A DNA stretch of 64,000 bases, taken from contig NZ_LGQZ01000107.1 in NCBI RefSeq assembly GCF_003116015.1, positions 62,001 to 126,000 on the forward strand. Direction: 5' to 3'. This document shows, piece after piece, positions 27,752-37,122 of the stretch; the first letter of the stretch is position 1, and each line of letters begins with the position of its first letter. The DNA comes from Azospirillum sp. TSO22-1. GTDB taxonomy: Bacteria > Pseudomonadota > Alphaproteobacteria > Azospirillales > Azospirillaceae. The notes beneath the pieces were generated by a model that was not told the origin of the DNA, did no database searches, and was given only the letters and a program-made list of their open reading frames with translations. The position numbers were made by a program, and so were the translations under genes.

Positions 27752-28633
27752 TCAGATCGAATAGTTGAAGGTGTCGTAGGACAGGTCGCTGAGGATCTGG
27801 TCGAGACGGCGGGCAGCGTCGGCGCGGCCCTCGGTGCTGACCACCTTGGCCGGCACCCCGGCCACCGTGGCGTTCGCCTCCACCGGGCGGAGCACCACCG
27901 AGCCGGCGGCGACGCGGGCGCACGCGCCGATCTCGATGTTGCCGAGGATCTTGGCGCCAGCGCCGATCATGGCGCCCCGCCGCACCTTGGGGTGGCGGTC
28001 GCCGTGCTCCTTGCCGGTGCCGCCCAGCGTGACGTTCTGCAGCAGCGACACCTCGTCCTCGACGACGGCCGTCTCGCCCACCACCAGCCCGGTCGCGTGG
28101 TCCAGGAAGATCCCCCGCCCGAAGCGCGCCGCCGGGTGGATGTCGGTCTGGAACACGTCCGACGAGCGGCTCTGCAGGTACAGAGCAAGGTCCCGCTCAC
28201 CGCTGTCCCACAGCCAGTGCGCCAGCCGCTGCGTCTGGATGGCGTGGAAACCCTTGAAGTAGAGGAACGGCTCGATGAAGCGTTCGCACGCCGGATCGCG
28301 CTCGACCACCGCGATGATGTCGGCGCGCGCGGCGTCGCCGATCGCCGGGTCGGCCCCCAGCCCACGGCGGAAGATCTCCACCAGCAGGCCGGTCGGCACG
28401 GCGTCGTTGCCCAGGCGGACGGCGACGCGGTGGAACACCGCCGCCTCGAACGAGGGCTGGTCGAGGATCGACCCGACGAACAGCGCCCGCAGCGTCGGCG
28501 TCTGCGCCAGCGCCTCGCGCGCCTCGTTGCGCAGGCGCGCCCACAGGGCGTCGGCGATCGCCCGGCTCTGCGAGCGCGCCAGCGCACTCTCGCCGGGGGT
28601 GATGGACAGGCGGCTCAGCGTCGAGCGGTGCAT
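27752..28633 (-). CDS. cysE: serine O-acetyltransferase
   Basis: The protein has 293 residues. The C-terminal half is a left-handed beta-helix of hexapeptide repeats with the family motifs DIHPAARFGRGIFLDHATG and VSLLQNVTLGGTGKEHGDRHPK, including the catalytic histidines and aspartate of CysE. The N-terminal half is alpha-helical. It makes O-acetylserine, the acceptor for sulfide in cysteine synthesis. It is the last gene of the encapsulin operon, 27 bp after the cysteine desulfurase gene. The pairing of acetyltransferase, cysteine desulfurase and encapsulin shell is known from Family 2A encapsulin loci. Confidence 0.93.
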   Translation of the reverse strand: MHRSTLSRLSITPGESALARSQSRAIADALWARLRNEAREALAQTPTLRALFVGSILDQPSFEAAVFHRVAVRLGNDAVPTGLLVEIFRRGLGADPAIGDAARADIIAVVERDPACERFIEPFLYFKGFHAIQTQRLAHWLWDSGERDLALYLQSRSSDVFQTDIHPAARFGRGIFLDHATGLVVGETAVVEDEVSLLQNVTLGGTGKEHGDRHPKVRRGAMIGAGAKILGNIEIGACARVAAGSVVLRPVEANATVAGVPAKVVSTEGRADAARRLDQILSDLSYDTFNYSI

Positions 28634-28660
28634 GGCGTCTCCTCGATGCGATCGGGGATG

Positions 28661-30379
28661 CTACCGGGGAAAGGTCGTCAGGCCGGGCGGCGGGGCGCCG
28701 CTGCGGATCCGCCGCAACGCCGCGGCCAGCGCGTCGACGTCCTCGAACGTGTTGTAGAAGGCCAGCGACGGCCGCACCGTGGCCTCCAGGCCGAAGCGCC
28801 GCAGGATCGGCTGGGCGCAGTGGTGCCCCGAGCGCACCGCGATGCCCTCGCGGTTGAGCGCCTTGCCGACCTCCTCCGGCGCCATCCCGTCGAGCACGAA
28901 GGACAGCACGCCGGCCTTCTCCGCCGCAGTGCCGATCAGGCGCAGCCCGCCGATCTCCCGCAGCAGGCGGGTGCCGTGCTCCAGCAGGGCGTGCTCGTGG
29001 CGGGCGACGTTCTCCATGCCGACGCGGTCCAGGTAGTCGACCGCCGCCCCCAGGCCGACGGCGTCGGCGATGTTGCCGGTGCCCGCCTCGAAGCGCGCCG
29101 GGGCGCCGTGGTACTCGGTCTTCTCGAAGGTGACGTCGCGGATCATGTTGCCGCCGCCCTGCCAGGGCGGCATGGCGTCGAGCACCGCCTTGCGGCCGTA
29201 CAGCACGCCGATGCCGGTCGGCCCGAACATCTTGTGCCCCGACAGCGCGTACCAGTCGGCGCCCAAGTCCTGCACGTCGACCCGCATGTGCGACACCGCC
29301 TGGGCGCCGTCCACCAGCACGTGGGCGCCGTGCCGGCGCGCCATCTCCACCATGGCCTTGGCCGGGGTGACGGTGCCGAGCGCGTTGGACACCTGGGTGA
29401 AGGCGACCAGCCGGGTGCGCGGGTTCAGCAGCCGCTCGTACTCCTCCAGCAGCACTTGGCCGCGGTCGTCCACCGGGACGACGCGCAGGCGCGCTCCGGT
29501 CAGCGCCGCCAGCTGCTGCCACGGCACGATGTTGGCGTGGTGCTCCAGCCAGGTGACGACGATCTCGTCGCCCTCGCGCAGGTTCTTCGGCCCCCAGCTC
29601 TTGGCGACGAGGTTGATCGCCTCGGTGGCGCCGCGCACGAAGACGATCTCGTCCGGCGAGGCGGCGTTGAGGAAGCGCCGCACCTTGTCGCGCGCCGCCT
29701 CGTAGGCGTCGGTGGCGCGCGCCGCCATCTCGTGAGCGGCGCGGTGGATGTTGGAGTTCTCGTGCGCGTAGAAGTGCGCCAGCCGGTCGATCACCGCCTG
29801 CGGCTTCTGTGTGGTGGCGGCGTTGTCCAGCCAGATCAGCGGCCGGCCGTTGACCGTCTCGCCCAGGATCGGGAAATCGCGCCGGTAGAGGTGCGCGTCG
29901 AACGGCGGGTGTGCCACGGTCGCCGCCGGCACCGGCGGCACGGCGGCCCCGGGCCGCGGCGGCCCCGCCCCGTCGAGGACGTAGAGCGGCCCGCCGGCCG
30001 CCGCCGCGGGCGGCAGCGCCGGCCCGGCCGGTAGCCGTGGCGCCAGCAGCGCCACCAGCTCCGCCGTGCCGGGCAGCGTGGCGCCGAGCGACGGCACGCC
30101 GGGCAGCGGCGAGTCCGGAAGCGGCGCGCCGAAGCCGCCGGCCGGCAGCTCGTGCGACGGCATGGAGTGCGATGGCGTGGGGAGGGCTGACGGGGCGAGC
30201 CAGGGCGGCGCGCCGGCCGCGCCGCCCGGCAGCGCCGCGAACAGCTCGTTCGCCAGCCGGGTCAGCGACTGTTCGTCCGTCGGACCACCGGGGAAGGCCG
30301 GCGGTCCGGCGTGGGGCAGACCCGCCGCAGGATGTGGCGGCGCCCCCGTCCGATCAAGCGTAGACATCGCTGTAGGCAT
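28661..30379 (-). CDS. SufS-type cysteine desulfurase with disordered N-terminal encapsulin-loading extension
   Basis: The protein has 572 residues. The C-terminal 410 are a SufS/CsdA-like PLP enzyme: PLP lysine in LSGHKMFGPTGIG and catalytic Cys521 in RSGHHCAQPI. Residues 1 to about 158 are an Ala/Pro/Gly-rich low-complexity region, without helices except short hydrophobic patches such as TRLANELFAALPG and AELVALLAPRLPA. That organisation matches the cargo-loading domain of the cysteine desulfurase (CyD) packed in Family 2A encapsulins. It takes sulfur from cysteine to give persulfide and alanine. The start at 30379 overlaps the encapsulin stop by 26 bp; ATG 30367 is also possible. Confidence 0.93.
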   Translation of the reverse strand: MPTAMSTLDRTGAPPHPAAGLPHAGPPAFPGGPTDEQSLTRLANELFAALPGGAAGAPPWLAPSALPTPSHSMPSHELPAGGFGAPLPDSPLPGVPSLGATLPGTAELVALLAPRLPAGPALPPAAAAGGPLYVLDGAGPPRPGAAVPPVPAATVAHPPFDAHLYRRDFPILGETVNGRPLIWLDNAATTQKPQAVIDRLAHFYAHENSNIHRAAHEMAARATDAYEAARDKVRRFLNAASPDEIVFVRGATEAINLVAKSWGPKNLREGDEIVVTWLEHHANIVPWQQLAALTGARLRVVPVDDRGQVLLEEYERLLNPRTRLVAFTQVSNALGTVTPAKAMVEMARRHGAHVLVDGAQAVSHMRVDVQDLGADWYALSGHKMFGPTGIGVLYGRKAVLDAMPPWQGGGNMIRDVTFEKTEYHGAPARFEAGTGNIADAVGLGAAVDYLDRVGMENVARHEHALLEHGTRLLREIGGLRLIGTAAEKAGVLSFVLDGMAPEEVGKALNREGIAVRSGHHCAQPILRRFGLEATVRPSLAFYNTFEDVDALAAALRRIRSGAPPPGLTTFPR

Positions 30380-31283
30380 GGTACTTGGTGACGTCCACGC
30401 CCTCCAGCACGCCCAGCGCGTCGTCGGTCAGCACCGCCAGCGAGCAGTAGAGCGACACCAGGTAGGACGCGATGGCCTTGTGGTTGATGCCCATGAAGCG
30501 CACCGACAGCCCCAGGCCCTGCTGGCCGGGCAGGTTCGGCTGGTAGAGGCCGACCACGCCCTGGCGGGCCTGGCCGGTGCGCAGCAGCAGGATGTTGCTC
30601 TTGCCGTTCTCGATGCGCACCTTGTCGGAGGGGACCAGCGGCAACCCGCGCCACGTCAGGAACGAGGCGCCGAACATGGTGATGGTGGGCGGCGGCACGC
30701 CGCGCCGGGTGCACTCGCGGCCGAAGGCGGCGATGGCGGCGGGATGTGCCAGGAAGAACGCCGGCTCCTTCCACACGCGGGAGATCAGCTCGTCCAGGTC
30801 GTCGGGAGTCGGCGCGCCGGTGCGCGGTGCGACGCGCATGCCCGGAGCGACGTTGCTAAGCAGGCCGTATTCGGGGTTGTTGATCAGCTCGCTTTCCTGG
30901 CGCTCCTTGATGACCTCGATGGTCAGGCGGAGCTGCTCGGCGATCTGGTCGTGCGGCACGCTGTACAGGTCGGACACCCGGGTGTGGATATCGACCACGG
31001 TGTTGACCGCGCTCAGCATGTATTCGCGCGGGTTCTCGACGTAATCGACGAAGGTCTGCGGCAGGTCGCGCTCGTCGCGGTTCGAGCACTCGACGGCGAC
31101 GGCGCCTTCGTCCTTGACGCGGTTGAGCCGGAAGATGCCGGCTTCGACGGGAGCCCATTGGAGGCAGTGGACCAGCCAGCGCGGCGTGATGCGCCCCATC
31201 TGCGGGGCGGTCTTGGTGGCGTTGGCAAGTTGCCGGGCGGCGATGTCGCCGAGCGCCGTGGGTGTTGCTGTATCGTCGGCCAT
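30354..31283 (-). CDS. Family 2A encapsulin shell protein (SrpI-like)
   Basis: The protein has 309 residues. It resembles the SrpI family (segments RWLVHCLQWAPVEAG, then YSVPHDQIAEQLRLTIEVIKERQESE and NPEYGLLSNVAPG), which is a HK97-fold Family 2A encapsulin known to form sulfur-related compartments. Its cargo is encoded next: a cysteine desulfurase with a long disordered N-terminus. The compartment would hold the desulfurase inside the cytoplasm and may store or buffer sulfur. A serine acetyltransferase gene completes the operon. Start ATG 31283 is preceded by AAGGTG; I see no insertion or extra domain. Confidence 0.9.
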   Translation of the reverse strand: MADDTATPTALGDIAARQLANATKTAPQMGRITPRWLVHCLQWAPVEAGIFRLNRVKDEGAVAVECSNRDERDLPQTFVDYVENPREYMLSAVNTVVDIHTRVSDLYSVPHDQIAEQLRLTIEVIKERQESELINNPEYGLLSNVAPGMRVAPRTGAPTPDDLDELISRVWKEPAFFLAHPAAIAAFGRECTRRGVPPPTITMFGASFLTWRGLPLVPSDKVRIENGKSNILLLRTGQARQGVVGLYQPNLPGQQGLGLSVRFMGINHKAIASYLVSLYCSLAVLTDDALGVLEGVDVTKYHAYSDVYA

Positions 31284-31672
31284 TGGGGAGCACACCTTGT
31301 TGCTGGAGGCGGCGCGCGGGAGGACTGCGCCGCGTCACGGGACGCCCGATCGCGATGCCGGGTGTTCAGGGAAGTGTCGTCGCCGAAGACTTCGGCTTCC
31401 GGATGCCCGCATGATTGGCGCGCCGCCGGTGCGGCGCAACCGCAAACAGCGCAGAGATTTCCGTTTCGTCCGTCACACGAGACAAGTCTCCAAGATATCG
31501 GATCCGGCAGCCCCGCCCGCCCATCTTCTCGACACGAACGTCCGTATACTCGAATTCTCTAGTGCCAATGCATGGTTTTATTGAAAGACGCTGATCCGCA
31601 CACGAAACATCCGCACCACGGTCCTTATCCACCGGTTCCGGATACGCCGTCGGCAGCCGGCGCCGGTTTTCC
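31284..31672. other. intergenic region, 389 bp, upstream of the encapsulin operon
   Basis: It lies between the LysR gene stop and the encapsulin start, both on the minus strand. It holds no gene I can support. An AT-richer stretch at 31540-31620 may carry the encapsulin promoter. The 18-bp element found upstream of transporter four is not present here. Confidence 0.4.
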
Positions 31673-32536
31673 TCAGAGCACCAGCCGCAGCGCCTCGGTC
31701 AGAACGGCGCGCAGGCGGGCCACCGTCGGCGTGCGGCTGGCCGGCGACAGGTGAAGCTCGAGCGCCACGCTGGGCAGGGACGGCAGGGCCAGCCGCGGGT
31801 CGAGCGGCGCCAGCGTGTCCGGCAGCCCGAGCGGCGTGCGGACGGTGACGCCGAGGCCGGCCTCCACCGCCGCCCACAGCCCGGCGAGGCTGGGGCTGGT
31901 GAAGGTGTTCCGCCACGCCCGGCCGCTCTGGTCCAGGCGCGCCGTGCCGTGCCTGCGGAACGGACAGGGCCCGTCCAGCAGGGCGAGCGGCAGCGGGGCC
32001 GCCGGGTCCGGCCGGTAGCCGCGCGGGCCGATCCACACCAGCGGCAGGCGGGCAACCAGCGCCTGGCCGTTCTCCGCCCCGTCGATGTCGCCGAACACCA
32101 GCGCCAGGTCCAGGCCGCCGCGCGCGATGTGGTCGCGCAGGTCGCGCCCGACCTGCGCCTCGAACCGGACCCTGGGGTGGGCGCGGTGGAAAGCGCCCAG
32201 CACGCCGGGCAACCAGCGGTCGGCGAGATCCTCGGGAAAGCCGATGCGCACGGTGCCGTCCATGGCGCCGCCGCGCGCCACCGACAGCGCCTCATCGTTC
32301 AGCGCGATGATCCGCCGGGCGTAGTCGAGGAGCGTGTCGCCGATCTCGGTCAGCGTCACGCCCCGCCCGTTCTTGCGGAACAGCGGAAGCCCGACCTGGT
32401 CCTCCAGCTTCTTCATCTGGAGGCTGATCGCCGACTGGCTGCGGCCAAGCCGCTCCGCCGCCCGCCCGAAGCCGCCCAGCTCGGTGGCGATCACCAGCGC
32501 GCGCAGAACATCCATGTCGAGGTTGGTCGGCGCCAT
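31673..32536 (-). CDS. LysR family transcriptional regulator
   Basis: The protein has 287 residues. Residues about 8-65 form the winged HTH (LDMDVLRALVIATELGGFGRAAERLGRSQSAISLQMKKLE), followed by a periplasmic-binding-protein-like effector domain (DGTVRIGFPEDLADRWLP). It begins 25 bp after the ABC ATPase stop and so may belong to the transporter-five operon. LysR proteins such as CysB and Cbl control sulfur genes, so this one may read a sulfur metabolite; no direct evidence. It lies 389 bp upstream of the encapsulin gene in the same direction. Confidence 0.9.
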   Translation of the reverse strand: MAPTNLDMDVLRALVIATELGGFGRAAERLGRSQSAISLQMKKLEDQVGLPLFRKNGRGVTLTEIGDTLLDYARRIIALNDEALSVARGGAMDGTVRIGFPEDLADRWLPGVLGAFHRAHPRVRFEAQVGRDLRDHIARGGLDLALVFGDIDGAENGQALVARLPLVWIGPRGYRPDPAAPLPLALLDGPCPFRRHGTARLDQSGRAWRNTFTSPSLAGLWAAVEAGLGVTVRTPLGLPDTLAPLDPRLALPSLPSVALELHLSPASRTPTVARLRAVLTEALRLVL

Positions 32537-32561
32537 GCGATCGGCCGCTACCCGTGCTCTC

Positions 32562-33355
<794 letters not shown>

Positions 33356-33362
<7 letters not shown>

Positions 33363-34354
33363 CGGACCAACCCCTTCTGCCAGGCGAGCAGGCGGTCGCG
33401 CGCCAGGAACAGCAGCAGCACGAGGCCCGAGCAGACCAGCGCCATCACCACCAGCGCCGCGTACATGTTGGCGTAGGCGGCCCAGCCCTGCGCCCACTGC
33501 AGGTACCAGCCCAGGCCCGACTTGACGCCCAGCATCTCGGCGACCACCAGCACCGCGAAGGAGGAGCACAGGCCCATGAACAGGCCGACGAAGACATGCG
33601 GCATCGCCGCCGGGATGGCGACCTTGCGCACCAGGAAGCGCTGGTTGGCGCCCAGCGTGCGGGCGATGTCGTAATACGCGCTGTTCACCGCCGACACCCC
33701 CGACCACGTCAGCACCGCCACCGGCGTGCCGGAGGCGAGCGCGATCAGGAAGACGCTGGCGCTCCAGCTCGACGGGAAGGCGAAGAAGGCGACGGGCAGC
33801 CAGGCGGTCGCCGGCATCGGCCCGATCAGGCGCAGCACCGGGTGCCCCCAGTAGGCCGCGGTCCGCGACCAGCCGAGCGCCACGCCGACCAGGAAGCCGG
33901 TGAACGCCCCCACCAGATAGCCGGTGACCAGCAGGCCCACGGAATTGACCGTGCAGTCGATGAGCCGCGCCCAGTCGTCGATGTACGCCTCCAGCAGCGC
34001 CTGCGGCGGCGCGAAGAAGGGCAGCGGCAGCCACATCAGCTTGGCGGTCAGCGCCTGCCACAGCGCCGCCAGTCCGGCGAGCGCGATCAACCACGGCGCC
34101 GCCGGGCGCAGCCGCGCGACGGCGCCACCGAGGTACGGCCCGGCCACCGCGGCGACGATGAAGGCGGCGCCCAGCACGGCCTGCAGCACCGCCAGCGTGC
34201 CGGTGTGGACCCACTCCTCCAAGTCGGGCCAGAGCAGGGTCAGGGCCGCCGTCGCCTCCCAGGCGACGCCCGCCGCGAGCACCCCCGGCCACAGGGACAG
34301 CGCCTCGAAGAGGACGGCGGGGCGGACCTCACTGCGCGTCGACGCGACACTCAT
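33356..34354 (-). CDS. ABC transporter permease (SsuC-type, with extra N-terminal helices)
   Basis: The protein has 332 residues from ATG at 34354, which follows a GGAGGTGGC site. The N-terminal 100 residues contain three hydrophobic helices ahead of the usual six-helix BPD_transp_1 core, making it longer than the other permeases here (about 265-300). The EAA-like loop ARTLGANQRFLV...IPAAMPHVFVGL is near residues 230-260. It forms transporter five with the ATPase at 32562 and binding protein 34893. Confidence 0.9.
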
Positions 34355-34892
34355 CGCCACCTCCGCGCGACCGGGACGCCGCTGCCGGGAAACCCGGGCA
34401 CGCCGGCATGGGCGGCGGCGGTAACCCACGCCGCCCGCACCCGCCGCCGCCCATCCTCCGACGGTTGCAGCCTCCACGATTGTCGCGCTGGCCCGCTTGG
34501 CGGCCGACCTGTTGGTCGGCCCATTGGTTGGAATGCTTGCATGATCGCCTGTCCCCTTTCCGGTGCAGCCGCGCCTCGGTCAACGCCGCCGAATCAAAGT
34601 CTATTTTAAAACTAGGAAACAGCACATACAACATGTCTGACAAGTTAGAAAAACTCATATAGCAATTTTTTAGTGTCTTATATACCCACCTTCCGATTGT
34701 GGTTATAGCTCTATAAACTTGATTATTGTGTTGAATTAACTTTAAAAACACCAATAAGTCTACTGCTGCAATTGACAAATATCCCCCTCGAAGCCTCCAT
34801 TTTCGCTGTCGCATAGGCGAAACAGCCGAGAACGGCGCTCCCGGACATCGGCGCCGGAGCGAGTTCCACACCCACCGAGAGGAGATCAGACG
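34355..34892. promoter_or_regulatory. divergent intergenic region, 538 bp, transporter five
   Basis: This spacer separates the permease/ATPase operon (minus) from the binding-protein/activase operon (plus). Bases 34590-34800 are strongly AT-rich and contain AGTCTATTTTAAAA (34598-34611), matching 14 bases of the 18-bp element at 27335 and 44701. Another AATAAGTCTACT lies at 34751-34762. No gene is supported in it. It probably holds two promoters and a shared regulator site. Confidence 0.5.
34598..34611 (+). promoter_or_regulatory. AGTCTATTTTAAAA, partial copy of the 18-bp element
   Basis: Fourteen bases are identical to the 3' part of the CAATAGTCTATTTTAAAA element at 27335-27352. It is 244 bp from the permease start and 282 bp from the binding-protein start. 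Confidence 0.45.
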
Positions 34893-36011
34893 ATGGCGGA
34901 TTCCGATCACGATCACAGCCGGAGCCGGCGACGCGGCCCCTCCCGCCGCGCCCTTCTGGAGATGGCTGGCGCGTTCGGGGCCGCCGCGACCCTCGGCAGC
35001 GCGTCCGCCTACGGCCTGACCAATTTCGGCGGCGGCGCGGCCGGCGCCCTCTCGAAGGCCGGCGACGTCTGCCTGGCGGCCTTCCAGGGCAACGCGCCGG
35101 CCCTGTCGGGGCCGCCAGTCAAGGTCCGTTTCGCCTACAACGGCACCGGCATCTGCTCGGCGTCGGTGCCGGTGGCTCTGCACCGCGGCTATTTCAAGAA
35201 GCACAACCTCGACGTCGAGTTCGTGGCGCTGGCCGGCAACACCGACCAGATGCTGCAGGCGCTGGCGACCGAGAAGGCCGAGGTCGGCATCAGCATGCTG
35301 CTGAGCTGGCTGAAGCCGCTGGAAAGCGGCTTCGACGTCAAGCTGACAGCGGGGATCCACGGCGGCTGCGTGCGCCTGCTGGCGAACCCGCAGACCGGCA
35401 TCACCGACATCACCAAGCTGCGCGGCAAGACCATCGGCGTCTCCAGCCTGGCCGGCTCGCCGCGGCACTTCTTCTCGGTGCTGCTGGCCAAGCACGGCAT
35501 CAACCCGGACAGCGAGGTGCACTGGCGCGAGTTCCCGGCCGACCTGCTGGGCACGGCGGTGCAGCGCGGCGAGATCCAGGCGCTGGCAGACAGCGACCCC
35601 ACGGTGTGGCTGACCCGCCAGCGCTCGAACGGCGAGCTGGTGGAGATCTCCTCCAACCTCGTCGACGACTACGCCGCCCTGTCGTGCTGCACGCTGGGCA
35701 TCGCCGGCCCTTACCTGCGCAAGAACCCGGCGGTGGGAGCGGCGCTGACCCGCGCCGTCCTGGAGGCGGGCGCCCATGTGCACGCCAACCCGGACGACGC
35801 GGCGGCGGTCTTCGGTCCCTACACGCCGAAGGTGCCGGTGGCCGACCTGGCCGCCATGCTGCGTTCGCACACGCACGGCCATTCGCCGACCGGCGCCGAC
35901 CTGCGCAACGAGGTGGTGAAGATCGTCGGCGACCTGAAGCAGGCCAACATCGTCAAGCCGACCACCGATCCCGGCCGCTTCGCCGCCAAGGTCGTGGTCG
36001 ACCTGAGCTGA
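34893..36011 (+). CDS. Tat-exported ABC substrate-binding protein (SsuA/TauA-like)
   Basis: The protein has 372 residues. An N-terminal twin-arginine motif (SRRALLEMAG, about residues 17-26) and a hydrophobic core suggest Tat export, unlike the Sec signals of the other four binding proteins. The mature domain has the SsuA/NMT1 signature (VKVRFAYNGTGICSASVPVAL, then LQALATEKAEVGISMLLS). Two CC-containing or Cys positions (GICSAS, SCCTLG) are unusual. It lies 47 bp upstream of the activase gene and is divergent from its permease. Being in line with the activase/HgdB-like genes, it likely brings in their substrate. Confidence 0.88.
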   Translation: MADSDHDHSRSRRRGPSRRALLEMAGAFGAAATLGSASAYGLTNFGGGAAGALSKAGDVCLAAFQGNAPALSGPPVKVRFAYNGTGICSASVPVALHRGYFKKHNLDVEFVALAGNTDQMLQALATEKAEVGISMLLSWLKPLESGFDVKLTAGIHGGCVRLLANPQTGITDITKLRGKTIGVSSLAGSPRHFFSVLLAKHGINPDSEVHWREFPADLLGTAVQRGEIQALADSDPTVWLTRQRSNGELVEISSNLVDDYAALSCCTLGIAGPYLRKNPAVGAALTRAVLEAGAHVHANPDDAAAVFGPYTPKVPVADLAAMLRSHTHGHSPTGADLRNEVVKIVGDLKQANIVKPTTDPGRFAAKVVVDLS

Positions 36012-36058
36012 GCCGCGCCCCGCCCCGCCCTCGTCCCCACTCACGGATTCCCACGCGC

Positions 36059-37102
36059 ATGAAGATCAGCGACATCGTCAAGGCCGACCCGGCCAGGGTC
36101 GTTCCCGCCGCCCCGGTGGTCGGCTTCGATATCGGCTCCCGCGGCTCGAAGGGGGTGCTGGTCACCCCCGACGAGATCCACACCGTCTTCATTCCCACCG
36201 GCCTCTACATGCAGGAGACCGCCGACGAGCTTCTGTCCCTGCTGCTCAAGCGGGCGAAGCTGAAGCGCCACAACCTCGGCTTCATCGTCGGCACCGGCTA
36301 CGGCCGCATCTCGCTGAAGTACGAGGACATCCCCTACCAGGTGGTGACCGAGATCAGCTGCCACGCCATGGGAGCGCACGTCGTCAACCCGGCGACCCGC
36401 ACCATCATCGACATCGGTGGCCAGGATTCGAAGGCGATCAAGGTCGATCCGGCCACCGGCAAGGTGGTCGAGTTCGTCATGAACGACAAATGCGCCGCCG
36501 GCACCGGCCGCTTCCTGGAAAAGGCGGCGAACCTGCTCGGCATCGGCCTGGACGAGCTGGGCGGGGTGGCGCTCCAGGCCAAGGAGCCGGCCCAGGTGTC
36601 GAGCCAGTGCGTCGTCTTCGCCGAATCCGAGGTGGTCAGCCTGCGCGCCCGCGGCGACCGCGTCGGCGACGAGGAGGCGCGCGCCAACATCGCCGCCGGC
36701 ATCCACTACGCCTCGGCGCGGCGGGTCAAGACGCTGCTCGGCCGCGTCGGGCTGGAGCCCGACCTGGTGTTCACCGGCGGCGTGGCCAACAACGCCGGCA
36801 TGTGGCACGCGCTGGAGGACCTCATCGGCTCGCCGTTCGCGCCGAGCCCCGCGGGCTTCGACATGATCTTCGCCGGGGCGCTCGGGGCGGCGGTCTACGC
36901 CGGCCGCCACCACGCGCTCAGCCGCCCGGCCAAGCCGGCCAAGGCCAAGGCGAAGACGACACCCAAGCCGCCGGTCGAGCTGGAGACGGCCAAGATCGAG
37001 ACGATCGTCGCCGAGGCGCCGCGCCTGCCGCACCGCCCGGCCTGCCACACGCCCGGCCGCGCCGAGGCGCCGGCCTGCGGCGTCGCCGGCTTCGCCGACT
37101 GA
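36059..37102 (+). CDS. BadF/BadG/BcrA/BcrD-type ATPase activase (2-hydroxyacyl-CoA dehydratase activator)
   Basis: The protein has 347 residues. The actin-like ASKHA ATPase fold is visible in GFDIGSRGSKGVL (about residues 22-34), IIDIGGQDSKAI (116-127) and FTGGVANNAGM. Two cysteines, Cys145 in NDKCAAGTG and Cys184 in SQCVVFAESE, would bind the [4Fe-4S] cluster shared across the homodimer. Such activases use ATP to push an electron to very low potential onto an HgdB-like partner. The partner genes follow at 37123 and 38403. A proline/lysine-rich tail of about 45 residues with two cysteines (after residue 300) extends beyond the usual length. ATG 36059 is used. Confidence 0.92.
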   Translation: MKISDIVKADPARVVPAAPVVGFDIGSRGSKGVLVTPDEIHTVFIPTGLYMQETADELLSLLLKRAKLKRHNLGFIVGTGYGRISLKYEDIPYQVVTEISCHAMGAHVVNPATRTIIDIGGQDSKAIKVDPATGKVVEFVMNDKCAAGTGRFLEKAANLLGIGLDELGGVALQAKEPAQVSSQCVVFAESEVVSLRARGDRVGDEEARANIAAGIHYASARRVKTLLGRVGLEPDLVFTGGVANNAGMWHALEDLIGSPFAPSPAGFDMIFAGALGAAVYAGRHHALSRPAKPAKAKAKTTPKPPVELETAKIETIVAEAPRLPHRPACHTPGRAEAPACGVAGFAD

Positions 37103-37122
37103 GCCCGAGGGAGGACCCGACC

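Noticed and set aside
27367-27768. 133-residue frame between transporter four and cysE.
   Set aside because: Arg/Cys/His-rich, no homology signals, and it overlaps the end of cysE on the other strand.
30354-31283. Family 1 (HK97-like, ferritin or DyP cargo) encapsulin.
   Set aside because: The sequence is SrpI-like and the adjacent cargo is a cysteine desulfurase with disordered N-terminus, which indicates Family 2A.
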